A stretch of 64,000 nt of DNA from Jejuia algarum (GCA_947495775.1 CANMAQ010000013.1:70592-134591), one strand, 5' to 3'; counted from the first letter of the stretch, positions 38,570 through 48,171 are shown. Program-made: numbers and translations. The notes: generated by a model from the letters alone, not told the origin.

Positions 38570-39687
38570 AATCGTACGCCTATACCGTATTCTATGGCCT
38601 CTGCTTTTGCTGCATGAGATTTTAACATCACTGCTGCAAACCATTTCTTTTTAAAGTACCGTTTCAATCCAATTCTAAAATATGTGCGCCCTTCAAAATC
38701 ATAAGGGTAGTACACATAGTACCCCACCTGAGATACGACGGCTAATTTATTAATGAACAGTTCGTGCCCTGCAAATACACCTACCCGTTTGTAATCCTCA
38801 TCGCCCGTTAAACCATCCTCTGGAAAAGCTATGGTTCGAAACGCGATCAATTCTTTTAAAAATCGCGAAAAGAATACTTCTGTCCCTAAGTGAAAGGCAC
38901 TTTTTCTATTCAGACGCTTATCGGCATATACTGAAAAAATATAAAAAGGAAATTGTCCGCTGCCTATCACACTACTTTCGTTCACGCCGCCTCTAAAGGC
39001 TACATTGTATTTAATGGGTTGGGTAAATTTTTTATCGTTTGCCGCTAATGTATGTTGGTATTCGGGAGCCTCATCATCTAAGCTGTACGTAAGCCCTAAA
39101 TTTAAGGTTATAGAGTTCGTACTGGTATTAGGAGCTCGTGTACTACCATTGGAATAATGGAATAAAGACAAACCGCCTTGTACACCAAACCGATCGAAAA
39201 TACGTTCTTTTTTAAAATTCAGCATGAGGTAGATACTGGCTAAAAACTGAGACCCAAAGGCGATATTTCTAAAATTAGTTTCCCTATCGTAAGGATGGGT
39301 CACATAGGCCACACCAGAACCAATACGCATCATTAAATGCCGTTGTAGAAAATAAAAATTATAGTGTCCATACAGAGAGTAATTTTCCCCTAAAGGCTCA
39401 CTTTTAAAATCTTGATATGAAAAAGACAGACCATAATCGGGATAATTGTAACGCTGTTCCCAGGCGTTTAAGCCATATGTTTTTTTATTCCAACTTAGTA
39501 TAACACCATCGGGTCTCCCTTGTATTAAATGTAAAATATCGGGGTTATGGAGTGCGATGTTCCCTTTAAAATAATTGATATCAAAGGAGGATGCTTTTGT
39601 TTTGTCTTGTGCAAGTACTAATGTGCTCGAAAAAGATATTAAAAACACAATAATCAATGTTATGCTAAAAGGCTTAAAGTATCGCAA
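38566..39687 (-). CDS. PagL-like acyloxyacyl hydrolase family protein
   Basis: A 373-residue outer membrane barrel with a signal peptide (to about residue 26, LVLAQ). The lipid A 3-O-deacylase-like motif is HYSNGSTRAPN with His177 and Ser179, resembling the His-Ser pair of PagL. It is much longer than PagL itself, with a C-terminal extension of about 130 residues. Removal of an acyl chain from lipid A is the family's known role, unproven for this longer form. It is translationally coupled to the GIN lipoprotein. Confidence 0.85.
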   Translation of the reverse strand: MRYFKPFSITLIIVFLISFSSTLVLAQDKTKASSFDINYFKGNIALHNPDILHLIQGRPDGVILSWNKKTYGLNAWEQRYNYPDYGLSFSYQDFKSEPLGENYSLYGHYNFYFLQRHLMMRIGSGVAYVTHPYDRETNFRNIAFGSQFLASIYLMLNFKKERIFDRFGVQGGLSLFHYSNGSTRAPNTSTNSITLNLGLTYSLDDEAPEYQHTLAANDKKFTQPIKYNVAFRGGVNESSVIGSGQFPFYIFSVYADKRLNRKSAFHLGTEVFFSRFLKELIAFRTIAFPEDGLTGDEDYKRVGVFAGHELFINKLAVVSQVGYYVYYPYDFEGRTYFRIGLKRYFKKKWFAAVMLKSHAAKAEAIEYGIGVRL

Positions 39688-39699
39688 TAGTTACTAAAT

Positions 39700-40656
39700 T
39701 TAAAACAAAGCTTCAGCCACAGCCTGAATGTTATCACTTTTCCCCATAGAATAATAGTGCAATACAGGCACACCGTATTTCAACAGTTCTTTAGACTGCT
39801 GAATGGCAAATTCGATCCCCACTTGGCGTACGGCCTTATTATCTTTGCAACCGTCTACGGCATCGATTAAATCCTGAGGCAAATCAATTTTAAATACCTG
39901 TGGTAATAACTGCAGGTGGCGTTTTACAGCAATAGGCTTAATACCAGGAATAATTGGTACGGTAATCCCCATAGCTCGTGCTGCCTCAACAAATTCAAAA
40001 TATTTTGTATTGTCAAAAAACATCTGCGTCACTACATAATCGGCACCAGCATCTACTTTTTCTTTAAGACGCCTCAAGTCTGTTTGTAAAGACGGGGCTT
40101 CCATATGTTTTTCGGGATATCCAGCTACGCCGATACAGAAATCAGATTTATGTTCTGCTGTAATCCCATCGTGTAGATATTCCCCTTGGTTGAGTTTGGC
40201 AATTTGAGCCACCAAATCGCTTGCATAAGCATTCCCACCTTCGGTAGGTTTAAAATAGGGCTCTTCGCGCATAGAGTCGCCTCGTAACGCCATAACATTA
40301 TCGATCCCTAAATACTGGCAATCCACCAATACATATTCGGTTTCTTCTTTGGTAAATCCACCACACAATAAATGCGGTATGGCATCTACATTGTATTTAT
40401 GTTTAATAGACGCGCAAATACCAACGGTACCTGGTCGCATACGGGTGATGCGTTTCTCTAACAGGCCATTTCCTTTTTCCATATAGACATACTCTTCTCT
40501 AGAGGTGGTAACGTCTATAAAAGGAGGTTTAAAATCCATTAAAGGATCTATATTAGTGTATAAATCCTGAATATTTTTACCTTTTTTAGGCGGAATAACT
40601 TCAAATGAAAACAATGTTTTTCCGTCGGCTTTTTTAATGTGGTCTGTTACTTTCAT
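39700..40656 (-). CDS. metF: Methylenetetrahydrofolate reductase
   Basis: A 318-residue MetF reducing methylene-THF to methyl-THF, the methyl donor for methionine synthase. The N-terminal SFEVIPPKKGKN has the catalytic Glu, followed by DVTTSREEYV, the FAD-binding MALRGDSM and GVAGYPEKHMEAPS, and PIIPGIKPI. It is last of the methionine run on this strand, after a MetF-like paralogue and metH. Confidence 0.95.
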   Translation of the reverse strand: MKVTDHIKKADGKTLFSFEVIPPKKGKNIQDLYTNIDPLMDFKPPFIDVTTSREEYVYMEKGNGLLEKRITRMRPGTVGICASIKHKYNVDAIPHLLCGGFTKEETEYVLVDCQYLGIDNVMALRGDSMREEPYFKPTEGGNAYASDLVAQIAKLNQGEYLHDGITAEHKSDFCIGVAGYPEKHMEAPSLQTDLRRLKEKVDAGADYVVTQMFFDNTKYFEFVEAARAMGITVPIIPGIKPIAVKRHLQLLPQVFKIDLPQDLIDAVDGCKDNKAVRQVGIEFAIQQSKELLKYGVPVLHYYSMGKSDNIQAVAEALF

Positions 40657-40685
40657 TAATGCTAGATTAGCGGTATGGTGTATTC

Positions 40686-41627
40686 TTATACGAGTTCTGG
40701 TGTTGTTTTATAGGCTTCCATTAAAGCCTTTACATCTTTTAACAATGTAATTGATGCTTCTATTTCTGCTTTTCGAATAGATACGCTTTCGATATTAAAT
40801 CCTATAGGAATCTGTTTATCATGACAGTAGACTAATAGTTCTTCTGCAATGGTTTTGCATACAGCTACAGATTTCGACAAAATATCTTCTGAATGTTTCA
40901 GGTCGTTTTTAAGCCATTGTGGTATATCAATACCCAACCACTCCATAAATGCCATCGTCTTTAAAGAACCACATGGGGTTAATGTAAATATAATAGGCAT
41001 TAAGGGTTTGTTGGCTTCCTTAGAATTATAGTAATAATCTGAAAGGAAATTTTTGGTGTTATTAATGTTATACACACATTGCGATATAAAGAAGCGACAG
41101 CCCTTGTCTACTTTGTTAAACAAGCGTTGGTGTTCGTCCTTTTTGGTGTAATGCCGTTCTGGAATGGTTACGCCTCCCAAAGTTAAAGATGGACTTGCAT
41201 TTTGATTGATACGATAGGCATCATTTAGAGACAAAGCCGTTTTTTGCTTGTTAGAAGGTGTCCCTACAAATACAGAGTAATCTATTTGTTTGGCGTTTTT
41301 AGCGATCCAAGCGTTGAGTTCTTGATTGGAGTATTTACCAACACTCTTGTATATAATTTTAGGTATTTTTAAGTCAGACAGGTACGTATCGTTATAAGCA
41401 TCTGGACTCAGCGTTTGAGCAAAGGGGAATGGTCTAGGCGCATTATTTCGAGACGATTCGTCTTGAATATCGTACAATACCAAACCATCAATATCTAAGG
41501 TGTTGATACGTTCCATTTGCTTAGCAGCAATGGCTTTTATCTTAGAGGTATCGGCATGTAACTTAGGAGGTGTTAAACCATAAAGTAATATCCCTGATGC
41601 TTTATTTTCTATTTTAGATTTTAACAT
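40686..41627 (-). CDS. MetF-like paralogue, probable non-classical
   Basis: A 313-residue protein with the overall MetF outline. Its N-terminus reads GILLYGLTPPKLH where MetF has SFEVIPPK, so the catalytic Glu is replaced by Gly. The later LRGD element is replaced by LTLGGVTIPERH. The PIIFTLTPCGS segment matches PIIPGIKP. It is placed between metF and metH, 30 bases from metF. It could be a diverged reductase with another partner or a regulatory subunit. I cannot tell which. Confidence 0.7.
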   Translation of the reverse strand: MLKSKIENKASGILLYGLTPPKLHADTSKIKAIAAKQMERINTLDIDGLVLYDIQDESSRNNAPRPFPFAQTLSPDAYNDTYLSDLKIPKIIYKSVGKYSNQELNAWIAKNAKQIDYSVFVGTPSNKQKTALSLNDAYRINQNASPSLTLGGVTIPERHYTKKDEHQRLFNKVDKGCRFFISQCVYNINNTKNFLSDYYYNSKEANKPLMPIIFTLTPCGSLKTMAFMEWLGIDIPQWLKNDLKHSEDILSKSVAVCKTIAEELLVYCHDKQIPIGFNIESVSIRKAEIEASITLLKDVKALMEAYKTTPELV

Positions 41628-41710
41628 GTCTGTAAACGCTAAGCGTTAAATTGAATCCATTTGCTAACGGTGCATAGCGCTGTTAGCAAATGTACTATTA
41701 AATTTTTCTT

Positions 41711-44413
41711 TTATTGTTCTGCTAAATTAGGGTGCAACCATTTTCTAGCTATAGCCTTAGTTATGCCTTTTCTATCCGCATAGTCTTCTAACTGATCGTT
41801 TGTAATTTTACCAAGACCAAAATACTTAGCTTCTGGATTTGCAAAATAGTAGCCTGATACTGCAGCAGCAGGCCACATGGCTAAACTTTCGGTTAATGTA
41901 ACGCCTATTAATTTATCGACTTCTAAAAGCGCCCAAATGGTCTCTTTTTCTAAGTGATCTGGACAGGCAGGATAGCCTGGTGCAGGACGAATTCCTTTAT
42001 AAGATTCTTTAATTAAATCATCGTTGGTAAGGGTCTCATTAGCAGCATACCCCCAGTGTTTTACACGTATTTGTTTGTGTAAATACTCCGCAAATGCCTC
42101 TGCGAAACGATCGGCTATGGCTTGTGCCATTATCGCATTATAATCGTCATCTTTAGCTTTATAACTATCTGCCAATTCTTGTGCCCCAAAAATCCCCACA
42201 CAAAAAGCCCCCATATGGTCTGTTTTCTGTGTTTCCGTTGGCGCTATAAAGTCTGCTAAAGCGATATTAGGAATACCTTCGCGCTTTTTTAATTGTTGAC
42301 GTAGGGTTCTAAAAACAAAGGTCTCTCCATTTTTCTTTTTGACACGAATATCATCGGTAGCGATGGCATTGGCTTCAAATAAACCAAATACAGCCTTTGG
42401 TTTTAACAACTGTTTGGCTATAATCTGCTTGACCATATCCTGTGCGTCTTCAAACAACTGCGTGGCCTGTTCGCCCACAACTTTATCTGTTAATATCGCG
42501 GGGTATTTACCATGTAAATCCCAACTTCTAAAAAACGGACTCCAATCTACAAAAGGCAACAACTCTTTTAAGCTTAATTGCTTTAAAACTTGTACGCCTA
42601 ATTCTTTAGGTTTTACGAGTTCTGAAGTCTCCCAATCAATTTTGTATTTACGAGCTCTTGCGGTTGCTATGGAAATATAAGACTTCTCTTTACCACGTTT
42701 TAAGAATTTTGTTCTAAATTCATCATAATCCTTTTTAAGTTTAGCAACGTAGGCATGGGAGGTCTTTTTATTCAATAAATCGCCTACTACCGTTACCGCT
42801 CTAGAGGCATCATTAACATGTACTACAGCGTTCTCATACTGGGTGTCAATTTTAACTGCAGTATGTGCTTTAGAGGTTGTTGCACCTCCTATAAGTAATG
42901 GCACTTCAAAATTTTGACGTTGCATTTCTTTGGCTAGGTATACCATTTCATCTAACGATGGCGTGATTAAACCAGACAAACCTATGGCATCGACACGTTC
43001 TTCTATAGCGGCTTCAATAATTTTTTCTGGTGGTACCATTACCCCTAAATCTACAATCTCGTAATTGTTACAAGCAAGTACCACGCTTACGATATTTTTA
43101 CCAATATCGTGGACATCTCCTTTAACTGTAGCCATTAGAATTTTACCTACGGGTTCTGATTTATCTGATTTTTCGGCTTCTATAAACGGATTTAAATAGG
43201 CCACTGCTTTTTTCATAACACGCGCCGATTTCACGACTTGAGGTAAAAACATTTTTCCTGCTCCAAATAGATCTCCAACGACATTCATCCCTGCCATAAG
43301 GTTTCCCTCTATTACTTCTATCGGCTTGTCTGCTTCTATCCGAGCCTGTTCTACATCTTCGATAATAAACGCATCTATTCCTTTTACCAAAGCATGGGTA
43401 ATTCTATCTTGCAATGGATTTTCTCGCCAAGACAAATCCGCTTTTTTACCTTCTTTAGTCCCTTTTACGGTCTCGGCAAAATCTAACAAGCGTTCTGTAG
43501 CATCTTCACGTCTATCTAAAATAACGTCTTCTATATGCTCTAATAAATCTTTTGGAATGTCATCATAAACCTCGAGCATCGCAGGATTTACAATACCCAT
43601 ATTCATACCATTTTGGATGGCATAATAAAGAAATACCGAGTGCATGGCTTCACGTACAGTATTGTTTCCTCTAAAAGAAAACGACACATTACTTACCCCT
43701 CCACTTACACTTACGTTTTCTAAATTTTCTCTTACCCACCGTGTGGCACGAATAAAATCGATGGCATTTTTACGGTGCTCATCCATTCCTGTGGCTACAG
43801 GAAATATATTTAAATCGAAAATAATGTCTTCGGAAGGAAAGCCTACTTTATTTACCAGCACATCGTAAGAGCGCTTAGCAATTTCTATACGTCTATCGTA
43901 GGTATCTGCTTGCCCTACCTCGTCAAACGCCATTACAATAACCGCCGCTCCATAGCGTTTTATGCGCGTGGCTTCCCAAATAAATTTTTCTTCACCTTCT
44001 TTTAATGAGATCGAATTTACTACACATTTGCCTTGCACTACTTGCAACCCTGCTTCAATAATCTCCCATTTTGAGGAATCTATCATAATAGGCACCCGAC
44101 AAATATCTGGTTCGGCAGCAATAAGGTTTAAGAAACGCACCATGGCTTCCTTACCATCTATCAAACCGTCGTCCATATTAACGTCGACAATTTGTGCTCC
44201 TCCATCCACTTGATGACGTGCTATATCTAAAGCTTCATCAAATTTTTCTTCTTTAACCAGTCGTAGAAATTTTTTAGAACCGGCAACATTAGTCCGTTCT
44301 CCAACATTAATGAAATTACTATTCTCATTAAGTACTAGAGGTTCTAATCCTGACAATTTCATATATCTGGATTGCTTTATTTTTACTGGTGTTCGGTTAA
44401 TTGTCTCACTCAT
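41711..44413 (-). CDS. metH: Methionine synthase, folate, cobalamin and activation domains
   Basis: A 900-residue cobalamin-dependent methionine synthase lacking the N-terminal homocysteine domain. In order: pterin-binding domain (INVGERTNVAGSKKF, residues 35-50 onward), helical cap from about 325, cobalamin domain with DVHDIGKN (433-440; His435 binds cobalt), and the SAM-binding reactivation domain with RPAPGYPACPDH near 800. The missing homocysteine domain is supplied by the separate gene 0.75 kb upstream. An ACTATAA / TTATAGT hairpin (44415-44435) adjoins the start codon. Confidence 0.95.
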   Translation of the reverse strand: MSETINRTPVKIKQSRYMKLSGLEPLVLNENSNFINVGERTNVAGSKKFLRLVKEEKFDEALDIARHQVDGGAQIVDVNMDDGLIDGKEAMVRFLNLIAAEPDICRVPIMIDSSKWEIIEAGLQVVQGKCVVNSISLKEGEEKFIWEATRIKRYGAAVIVMAFDEVGQADTYDRRIEIAKRSYDVLVNKVGFPSEDIIFDLNIFPVATGMDEHRKNAIDFIRATRWVRENLENVSVSGGVSNVSFSFRGNNTVREAMHSVFLYYAIQNGMNMGIVNPAMLEVYDDIPKDLLEHIEDVILDRREDATERLLDFAETVKGTKEGKKADLSWRENPLQDRITHALVKGIDAFIIEDVEQARIEADKPIEVIEGNLMAGMNVVGDLFGAGKMFLPQVVKSARVMKKAVAYLNPFIEAEKSDKSEPVGKILMATVKGDVHDIGKNIVSVVLACNNYEIVDLGVMVPPEKIIEAAIEERVDAIGLSGLITPSLDEMVYLAKEMQRQNFEVPLLIGGATTSKAHTAVKIDTQYENAVVHVNDASRAVTVVGDLLNKKTSHAYVAKLKKDYDEFRTKFLKRGKEKSYISIATARARKYKIDWETSELVKPKELGVQVLKQLSLKELLPFVDWSPFFRSWDLHGKYPAILTDKVVGEQATQLFEDAQDMVKQIIAKQLLKPKAVFGLFEANAIATDDIRVKKKNGETFVFRTLRQQLKKREGIPNIALADFIAPTETQKTDHMGAFCVGIFGAQELADSYKAKDDDYNAIMAQAIADRFAEAFAEYLHKQIRVKHWGYAANETLTNDDLIKESYKGIRPAPGYPACPDHLEKETIWALLEVDKLIGVTLTESLAMWPAAAVSGYYFANPEAKYFGLGKITNDQLEDYADRKGITKAIARKWLHPNLAEQ

Positions 44414-44702
44414 GACTATAATGATGGTTTATAGTTGTTTGTTTTTAGTTCTTCGTTATTTGACTTACGGTTGACTATGTAAATGTTGTTGGTTGCTCGT
44501 TGTTAGCTTATTCTTAATATTTGTTAAGCTTTAAATATTTGATTTACATCTATAACTTCTTATAATAATTTATAAAACCATTAATCATTTTTTTACAGGT
44601 CTCTATTTGTAATAATAACATTTTCAAATTTAGAGTTGTTATAAATTCTAAATCTCAAGCCATGTAAAACTATATTTCTAGCAATGACATTTTGTAGTAT
44701 CG
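44414..44702. other. Intergenic region between the GNAT and metH genes
   Basis: 289 bases. The only structure seen is the palindrome ACTATAA / TTATAGT at 44415-44435 beside the metH start. The rest is low-complexity AT-rich sequence with no recognised promoter or terminator. Confidence 0.4.
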
Positions 44703-45155
44703 CTACTTACTATTAACGATGGTCATTATCCTTAATTTACGATTATTACGCAAGACCAAATCTTCCTTTAAAAAGCCTTGGGATTCATACAACTTTATTG
44801 CGCTTTTATTATCTTCATAAACATCTAGCCAAATTTTATGTGCTTTAAACACATTGAAACATAGTTGTTTTGTTAATTCTACAGCTAATTTCCCATAACC
44901 TAGTCCTTTTTTTAAAATAACTATTCGTCTAAATTCGATAACTTTTGTTTTAGTCCCTACTAAAATTATGTACCCTATAAAAACTTTACTCTTACTATCA
45001 AATATAGATATATGGCATTCCGTATTAACTATATCTTTATGTTCTTCTAAAGCACATTGTGTTACAAACTGATGGTTTTCCTTTTCTAGAATTAAAATTC
45101 TGTTTAGATCTTCTTCTTTAGTCTTTTCAAAGTATAGTCTATCAGCTTTCAACAT
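44703..45155 (-). CDS. GNAT-family N-acetyltransferase
   Basis: A 150-residue acetyltransferase-fold protein. The acetyl-CoA region is visible as RRIVILKKGLGYGKLAVELTKQLCF near 75-100 (a Q/RxxGxG/A loop in the form KKGLGYG), followed by LDVYEDNKSAIKLYESQGF, the usual last strand and helix. The substrate is unknown. It sits four bases after the homocysteine-domain gene and before the rest of metH, probably riding on the same transcript rather than belonging to the pathway. Confidence 0.87.
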   Translation of the reverse strand: MLKADRLYFEKTKEEDLNRILILEKENHQFVTQCALEEHKDIVNTECHISIFDSKSKVFIGYIILVGTKTKVIEFRRIVILKKGLGYGKLAVELTKQLCFNVFKAHKIWLDVYEDNKSAIKLYESQGFLKEDLVLRNNRKLRIMTIVNSK

Positions 45156-45159
45156 TATA

Positions 45160-46167
45160 TTATGATAACGTAAGGTATTCTACTTGACGTGGCTTATACT
45201 TTGCGGCTATATTTGCAATCACTCTAATATGTTCTGGAGAAGTGCCACAGCAGCCTCCAATAATATTCATTAAATTCTTTTTAAGGTATTCTTCTATTTG
45301 CTCTCCCATTTCTTCTGGGGTTTCGTCATATTCTCCAAAAGCATTTGGTAAACCTGCATTAGGGTGTGCAGAAATGGCAAAATCTGTTTTATTTGCTATC
45401 GCTTCTAAATGCGGTTGTAATAAATTAGCACCTAAAGCACAATTAAAACCTACCGATAATAATGGTATGTGCGATACCGATATTAAGAAGGCTTCTGCTG
45501 TTTGCCCTGATAACGTACGACCAGATGCATCTGTAATGGTACCACTTAACATTACAGGAACGTCTATTTGGCGCTCTGCTTTTACTTCTTCTATAGCAAA
45601 TAATGCTGCTTTGGCATTTAAGGTATCAAATACAGTTTCCACAAGTAGAATATCCGAACCGCCATCTAGCAGTGCTTCTACTTGTTGTTTATAAGCAACA
45701 CGTAATTCATCAAACGTAACGGCACGGTACCCAGGATCATTAACATCTGGAGACATGCTTGCTGTTCGGTTTGTAGGGCCTATAGAGCCTGCTACAAAAC
45801 GCGGTTTGTGCGGTTCTTTTGCTGTAAATGCATCGGCTACCTCTTTCGCTATCTTTGCAGATTCGTAATTGAGTTCGTATACCAAATCTTCCATTTGGTA
45901 ATCTGCCATTGCAATAGTAGTCCCAGAGAAAGTATTCGTTTCTATGATATCTGCTCCTGCTTCGAAATACTTCCCATGAATGGTTTTTATCGCTTCAGGT
46001 TGCGTTATTGACAATAAATCGTTATTCCCTTGTAATGGAGTTGGATAGTCTTTAAAACGTTCTCCTCTAAAATCTTCTTCAGTAAATTTATAAGCTTGTA
46101 GCATGGTACCCATTGCTCCATCTAAAACTAAAATACGTTCTTGTAACGCTTGATATATATTTGCCAT
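45160..46167 (-). CDS. metH: Homocysteine S-methyltransferase domain of split methionine synthase
   Basis: A 335-residue protein equal to the N-terminal homocysteine-binding domain of MetH. It has GAMGTMLQAYKFTEEDF, ETNTFSGTTIAMADY and the zinc cysteines in VGFNCALGA and GGCCGTSPEHI. It activates homocysteine thiolate for methyl transfer. The folate, cobalamin and reactivation domains are in the next metH gene. Such splitting is common in Bacteroidetes, as far as I recall. A TAnnTTTG box lies about 160 bases upstream. Confidence 0.94.
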   Translation of the reverse strand: MANIYQALQERILVLDGAMGTMLQAYKFTEEDFRGERFKDYPTPLQGNNDLLSITQPEAIKTIHGKYFEAGADIIETNTFSGTTIAMADYQMEDLVYELNYESAKIAKEVADAFTAKEPHKPRFVAGSIGPTNRTASMSPDVNDPGYRAVTFDELRVAYKQQVEALLDGGSDILLVETVFDTLNAKAALFAIEEVKAERQIDVPVMLSGTITDASGRTLSGQTAEAFLISVSHIPLLSVGFNCALGANLLQPHLEAIANKTDFAISAHPNAGLPNAFGEYDETPEEMGEQIEEYLKKNLMNIIGGCCGTSPEHIRVIANIAAKYKPRQVEYLTLS

Positions 46168-46325
46168 TTTTTATTGTATTCCTAAATTTAAACTAAAGCC
46201 TTCACAATCCAATCTCCACACAAAATTCTAATCGTATGCTACGCAAGATAGCGTTTAACATCTTCTATTTTATGCTCATAGCTTAGCGTCCAAATTAAAA
46301 GTTATGTTTCAATACCTCTAGCGTG

Positions 46326-46333
46326 CAAAAATA
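46326..46333 (-). promoter_or_regulatory. Candidate -7 box of the metH operon, long 5' leader
   Basis: TATTTTTG on the minus strand, followed by C, fits TAnnTTTGC. It lies about 158 bases before the start codon. The leader between holds no clear SAM riboswitch, terminator or Met-rich reading frame. Confidence 0.5.
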
Positions 46334-46384
46334 CTAACTATATTATTGTATCTACGCTTATGTTATAAAATGTATTGATGCGCT

Positions 46385-47275
46385 CTATTCAAATAATGAT
46401 GATGATAAATACCGATCACCTCTATCACAAACAATGGCTACAATAATTCCTTCATCGATAGCCTCTGCTGTTTTTAACGCACAGTACATAGAACCACCAC
46501 TGCTCATCCCTGCAAACACACCTTCTTCTTTGGCCATTTTTATGGTCGTTGTTTTAGCGTCTTCTTCAGAAACATCAATAACCGTATCTACGCGAGAGCG
46601 GTCAAAAAATTTAGGTACATATTCTGGAGACCATTTTCGGATACCTGGTATTCTAGCGCCATCGGCAGGTTGCGCACCTACTATGGTTATATTAGGGTTT
46701 TGTTCTTTTAAATAACGTGAGGTTCCCATAATGGTTCCTGTAGTCCCCATAGTGGCTACAAAATGGGTGATTTTACCTTCGGTATCTCTCCAAATTTCAG
46801 GCCCCGTGGTTTTATAGTGAGCTTTCCAATTATCGTCATTTTCAAACTGATTGAGTAAGGTATATCCTTTTTCATCTCTTAGTTTAAAAGCGAGATCTCG
46901 AGAGCCTTCTATCCCCACATCGGCGGGTGTTAAAATAACCTCAGCGCCATAAGCACGCATGGTTTTTACGCGTTCCTCGGTAGAGTTCTCTGGCATGATT
47001 AACACCATGTTTAATCCTAATAGTTTAGAAATAAATGCGAGTGCAATACCCGTATTACCACTAGTTGCCTCTACCAAAGTACCGCCTTTTTTAATATCAC
47101 CGCGTTTTAAGGCTTCATTAATCATATTAAAAGCTGGACGGTCTTTTACACTTCCTCCAGGGTTATTCCCTTCTAATTTTAAAAACAAGCGTACGCCTTT
47201 TTTTGAAATTAAATGGGTGGCCTCTACTAAGGGTGTATTTCCTATTTGGCCTATGATACTATTTTTGTATGCCAT
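46385..47275 (-). CDS. cysM: Cysteine synthase
   Basis: A 296-residue PLP enzyme making cysteine from O-acetylserine and sulfide. The PLP lysine is Lys44 in PGGSVKDRPA, the asparagine loop is EATSGNTGIALAF, and the phosphate-binding glycines are TMGTTGTIMGTSR. MSSGGSMYCAL near 255 is also typical. The length and SVKDR sequence fit CysM better than CysK, but both symbols are used. The gene overlaps the cysE stop by 17 bases. Confidence 0.92.
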   Translation of the reverse strand: MAYKNSIIGQIGNTPLVEATHLISKKGVRLFLKLEGNNPGGSVKDRPAFNMINEALKRGDIKKGGTLVEATSGNTGIALAFISKLLGLNMVLIMPENSTEERVKTMRAYGAEVILTPADVGIEGSRDLAFKLRDEKGYTLLNQFENDDNWKAHYKTTGPEIWRDTEGKITHFVATMGTTGTIMGTSRYLKEQNPNITIVGAQPADGARIPGIRKWSPEYVPKFFDRSRVDTVIDVSEEDAKTTTIKMAKEEGVFAGMSSGGSMYCALKTAEAIDEGIIVAIVCDRGDRYLSSSLFE

Positions 47276-48002
47276 TTTTCTTCGGTCTTATTTTTATTTC
47301 TGTTTGGTAGGTGACTACAGAGTCTTCTGGAACAGACTGGGTTATCCATACGTTCGCCCCAATGATGCTATTGGCACCTATAACAATATCACCACCTAAA
47401 ATGGTAGCATTGGCATAAATGGTAACGTTATCATCTATGGTAGGGTGTCTTTTTGTTGAGGCCAAATCTTTAGAGACTTGAATACCTCCCAAAGTTACAC
47501 CTTGGTATATTTTTACATGTTCACCTATAATAGCACTCTCTCCAATAACGATACCTGTACCGTGATCGATATAAAACGATTCTCCTATAGTGGCTCCTGG
47601 GTTGATGTCTATCCCTGTAATACCATGAATGTATTCACTCATCATTCTTGGTAAGATATAAACCCCTAGTTTATAAAGCGCATGGCTTAAGCGGTAAATA
47701 GAAATGGCATGAAAACCAGGATATGCGAGATAAATTTCTTGTAAACAATGCGATGCAGGATCGTTTTTCTCGAAAGCGATTGCATCTAAATCTAGTTTTC
47801 TTCTAATTTCAGGGAGTTCTGTTCTAAATGTGTTCCAGATGTCCTGTGCGTCTTCAATTTCTAAAGATGCTAATATTTTAAGAAAGGTCTTTTCTAAATA
47901 ATCGCTATGTAGTTCGTCTTGTTCACAATCGAACAACGAATAAAATAAGCGTTTAGAGAATGTATTAACCGTATCCTTTAAACATACGTTATAACTCTTC
48001 AT
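47259..48002 (-). CDS. cysE: Serine O-acetyltransferase
   Basis: A 247-residue hexapeptide-repeat acetyltransferase making O-acetylserine. The N-terminal helical part is followed by the left-handed beta-helix from about residue 130: INPGATIGESFYIDHGTGIVIGESA, IYQGVTLGG and RHPTIDDNVTIYANATILGG. His in IDHGTG is the catalytic base. It overlaps cysM by 17 bases, so the two are translated together. An 8-bp inverted repeat sits in its 5' leader. Confidence 0.93.
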   Translation of the reverse strand: MKSYNVCLKDTVNTFSKRLFYSLFDCEQDELHSDYLEKTFLKILASLEIEDAQDIWNTFRTELPEIRRKLDLDAIAFEKNDPASHCLQEIYLAYPGFHAISIYRLSHALYKLGVYILPRMMSEYIHGITGIDINPGATIGESFYIDHGTGIVIGESAIIGEHVKIYQGVTLGGIQVSKDLASTKRHPTIDDNVTIYANATILGGDIVIGANSIIGANVWITQSVPEDSVVTYQTEIKIRPKKNGIQK

Positions 48003-48028
48003 TTTTTTTACCTTTTAGTCGTTTAACA

Positions 48029-48053
48029 GCAATTTAAATATCTTATAAATTGC
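48029..48053. repeat. Inverted repeat in the cysE leader
   Basis: GCAATTTA and TAAATTGC, perfectly complementary, are separated by nine bases and lie about 27 bases before the cysE start. It could be an operator or an mRNA hairpin; it has no T run. Confidence 0.5.
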
Positions 48054-48115
48054 TCTAATTTTATGCTGATAAAAGTAAAACTTATCCTTTGAAATAGCTA
48101 CTGCATAAAACATAA

Positions 48116-48150
48116 AATCCCGCGACTATTAAAAGTAACATCGCGGGATT
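48116..48150 (-). terminator. Intrinsic terminator after the ferredoxin reductase-like gene
   Basis: Perfect ten-pair inverted repeat AATCCCGCGA / TCGCGGGATT with a 15-base loop, followed by a loose T-rich stretch on the minus strand. It separates the sulfate assimilation run from cysE-cysM. Confidence 0.8.
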
Positions 48151-48171
48151 GAAATTTTATATGACCATACT

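Noticed and set aside
44414..44702. tRNA or small RNA in the gap before metH
   Set aside because: No cloverleaf, terminator or conserved tRNA boxes can be seen.
46168..46384. SAM riboswitch upstream of metH
   Set aside because: No SAM-I, SAM-II or similar core could be recognised by eye, and no terminator is present.
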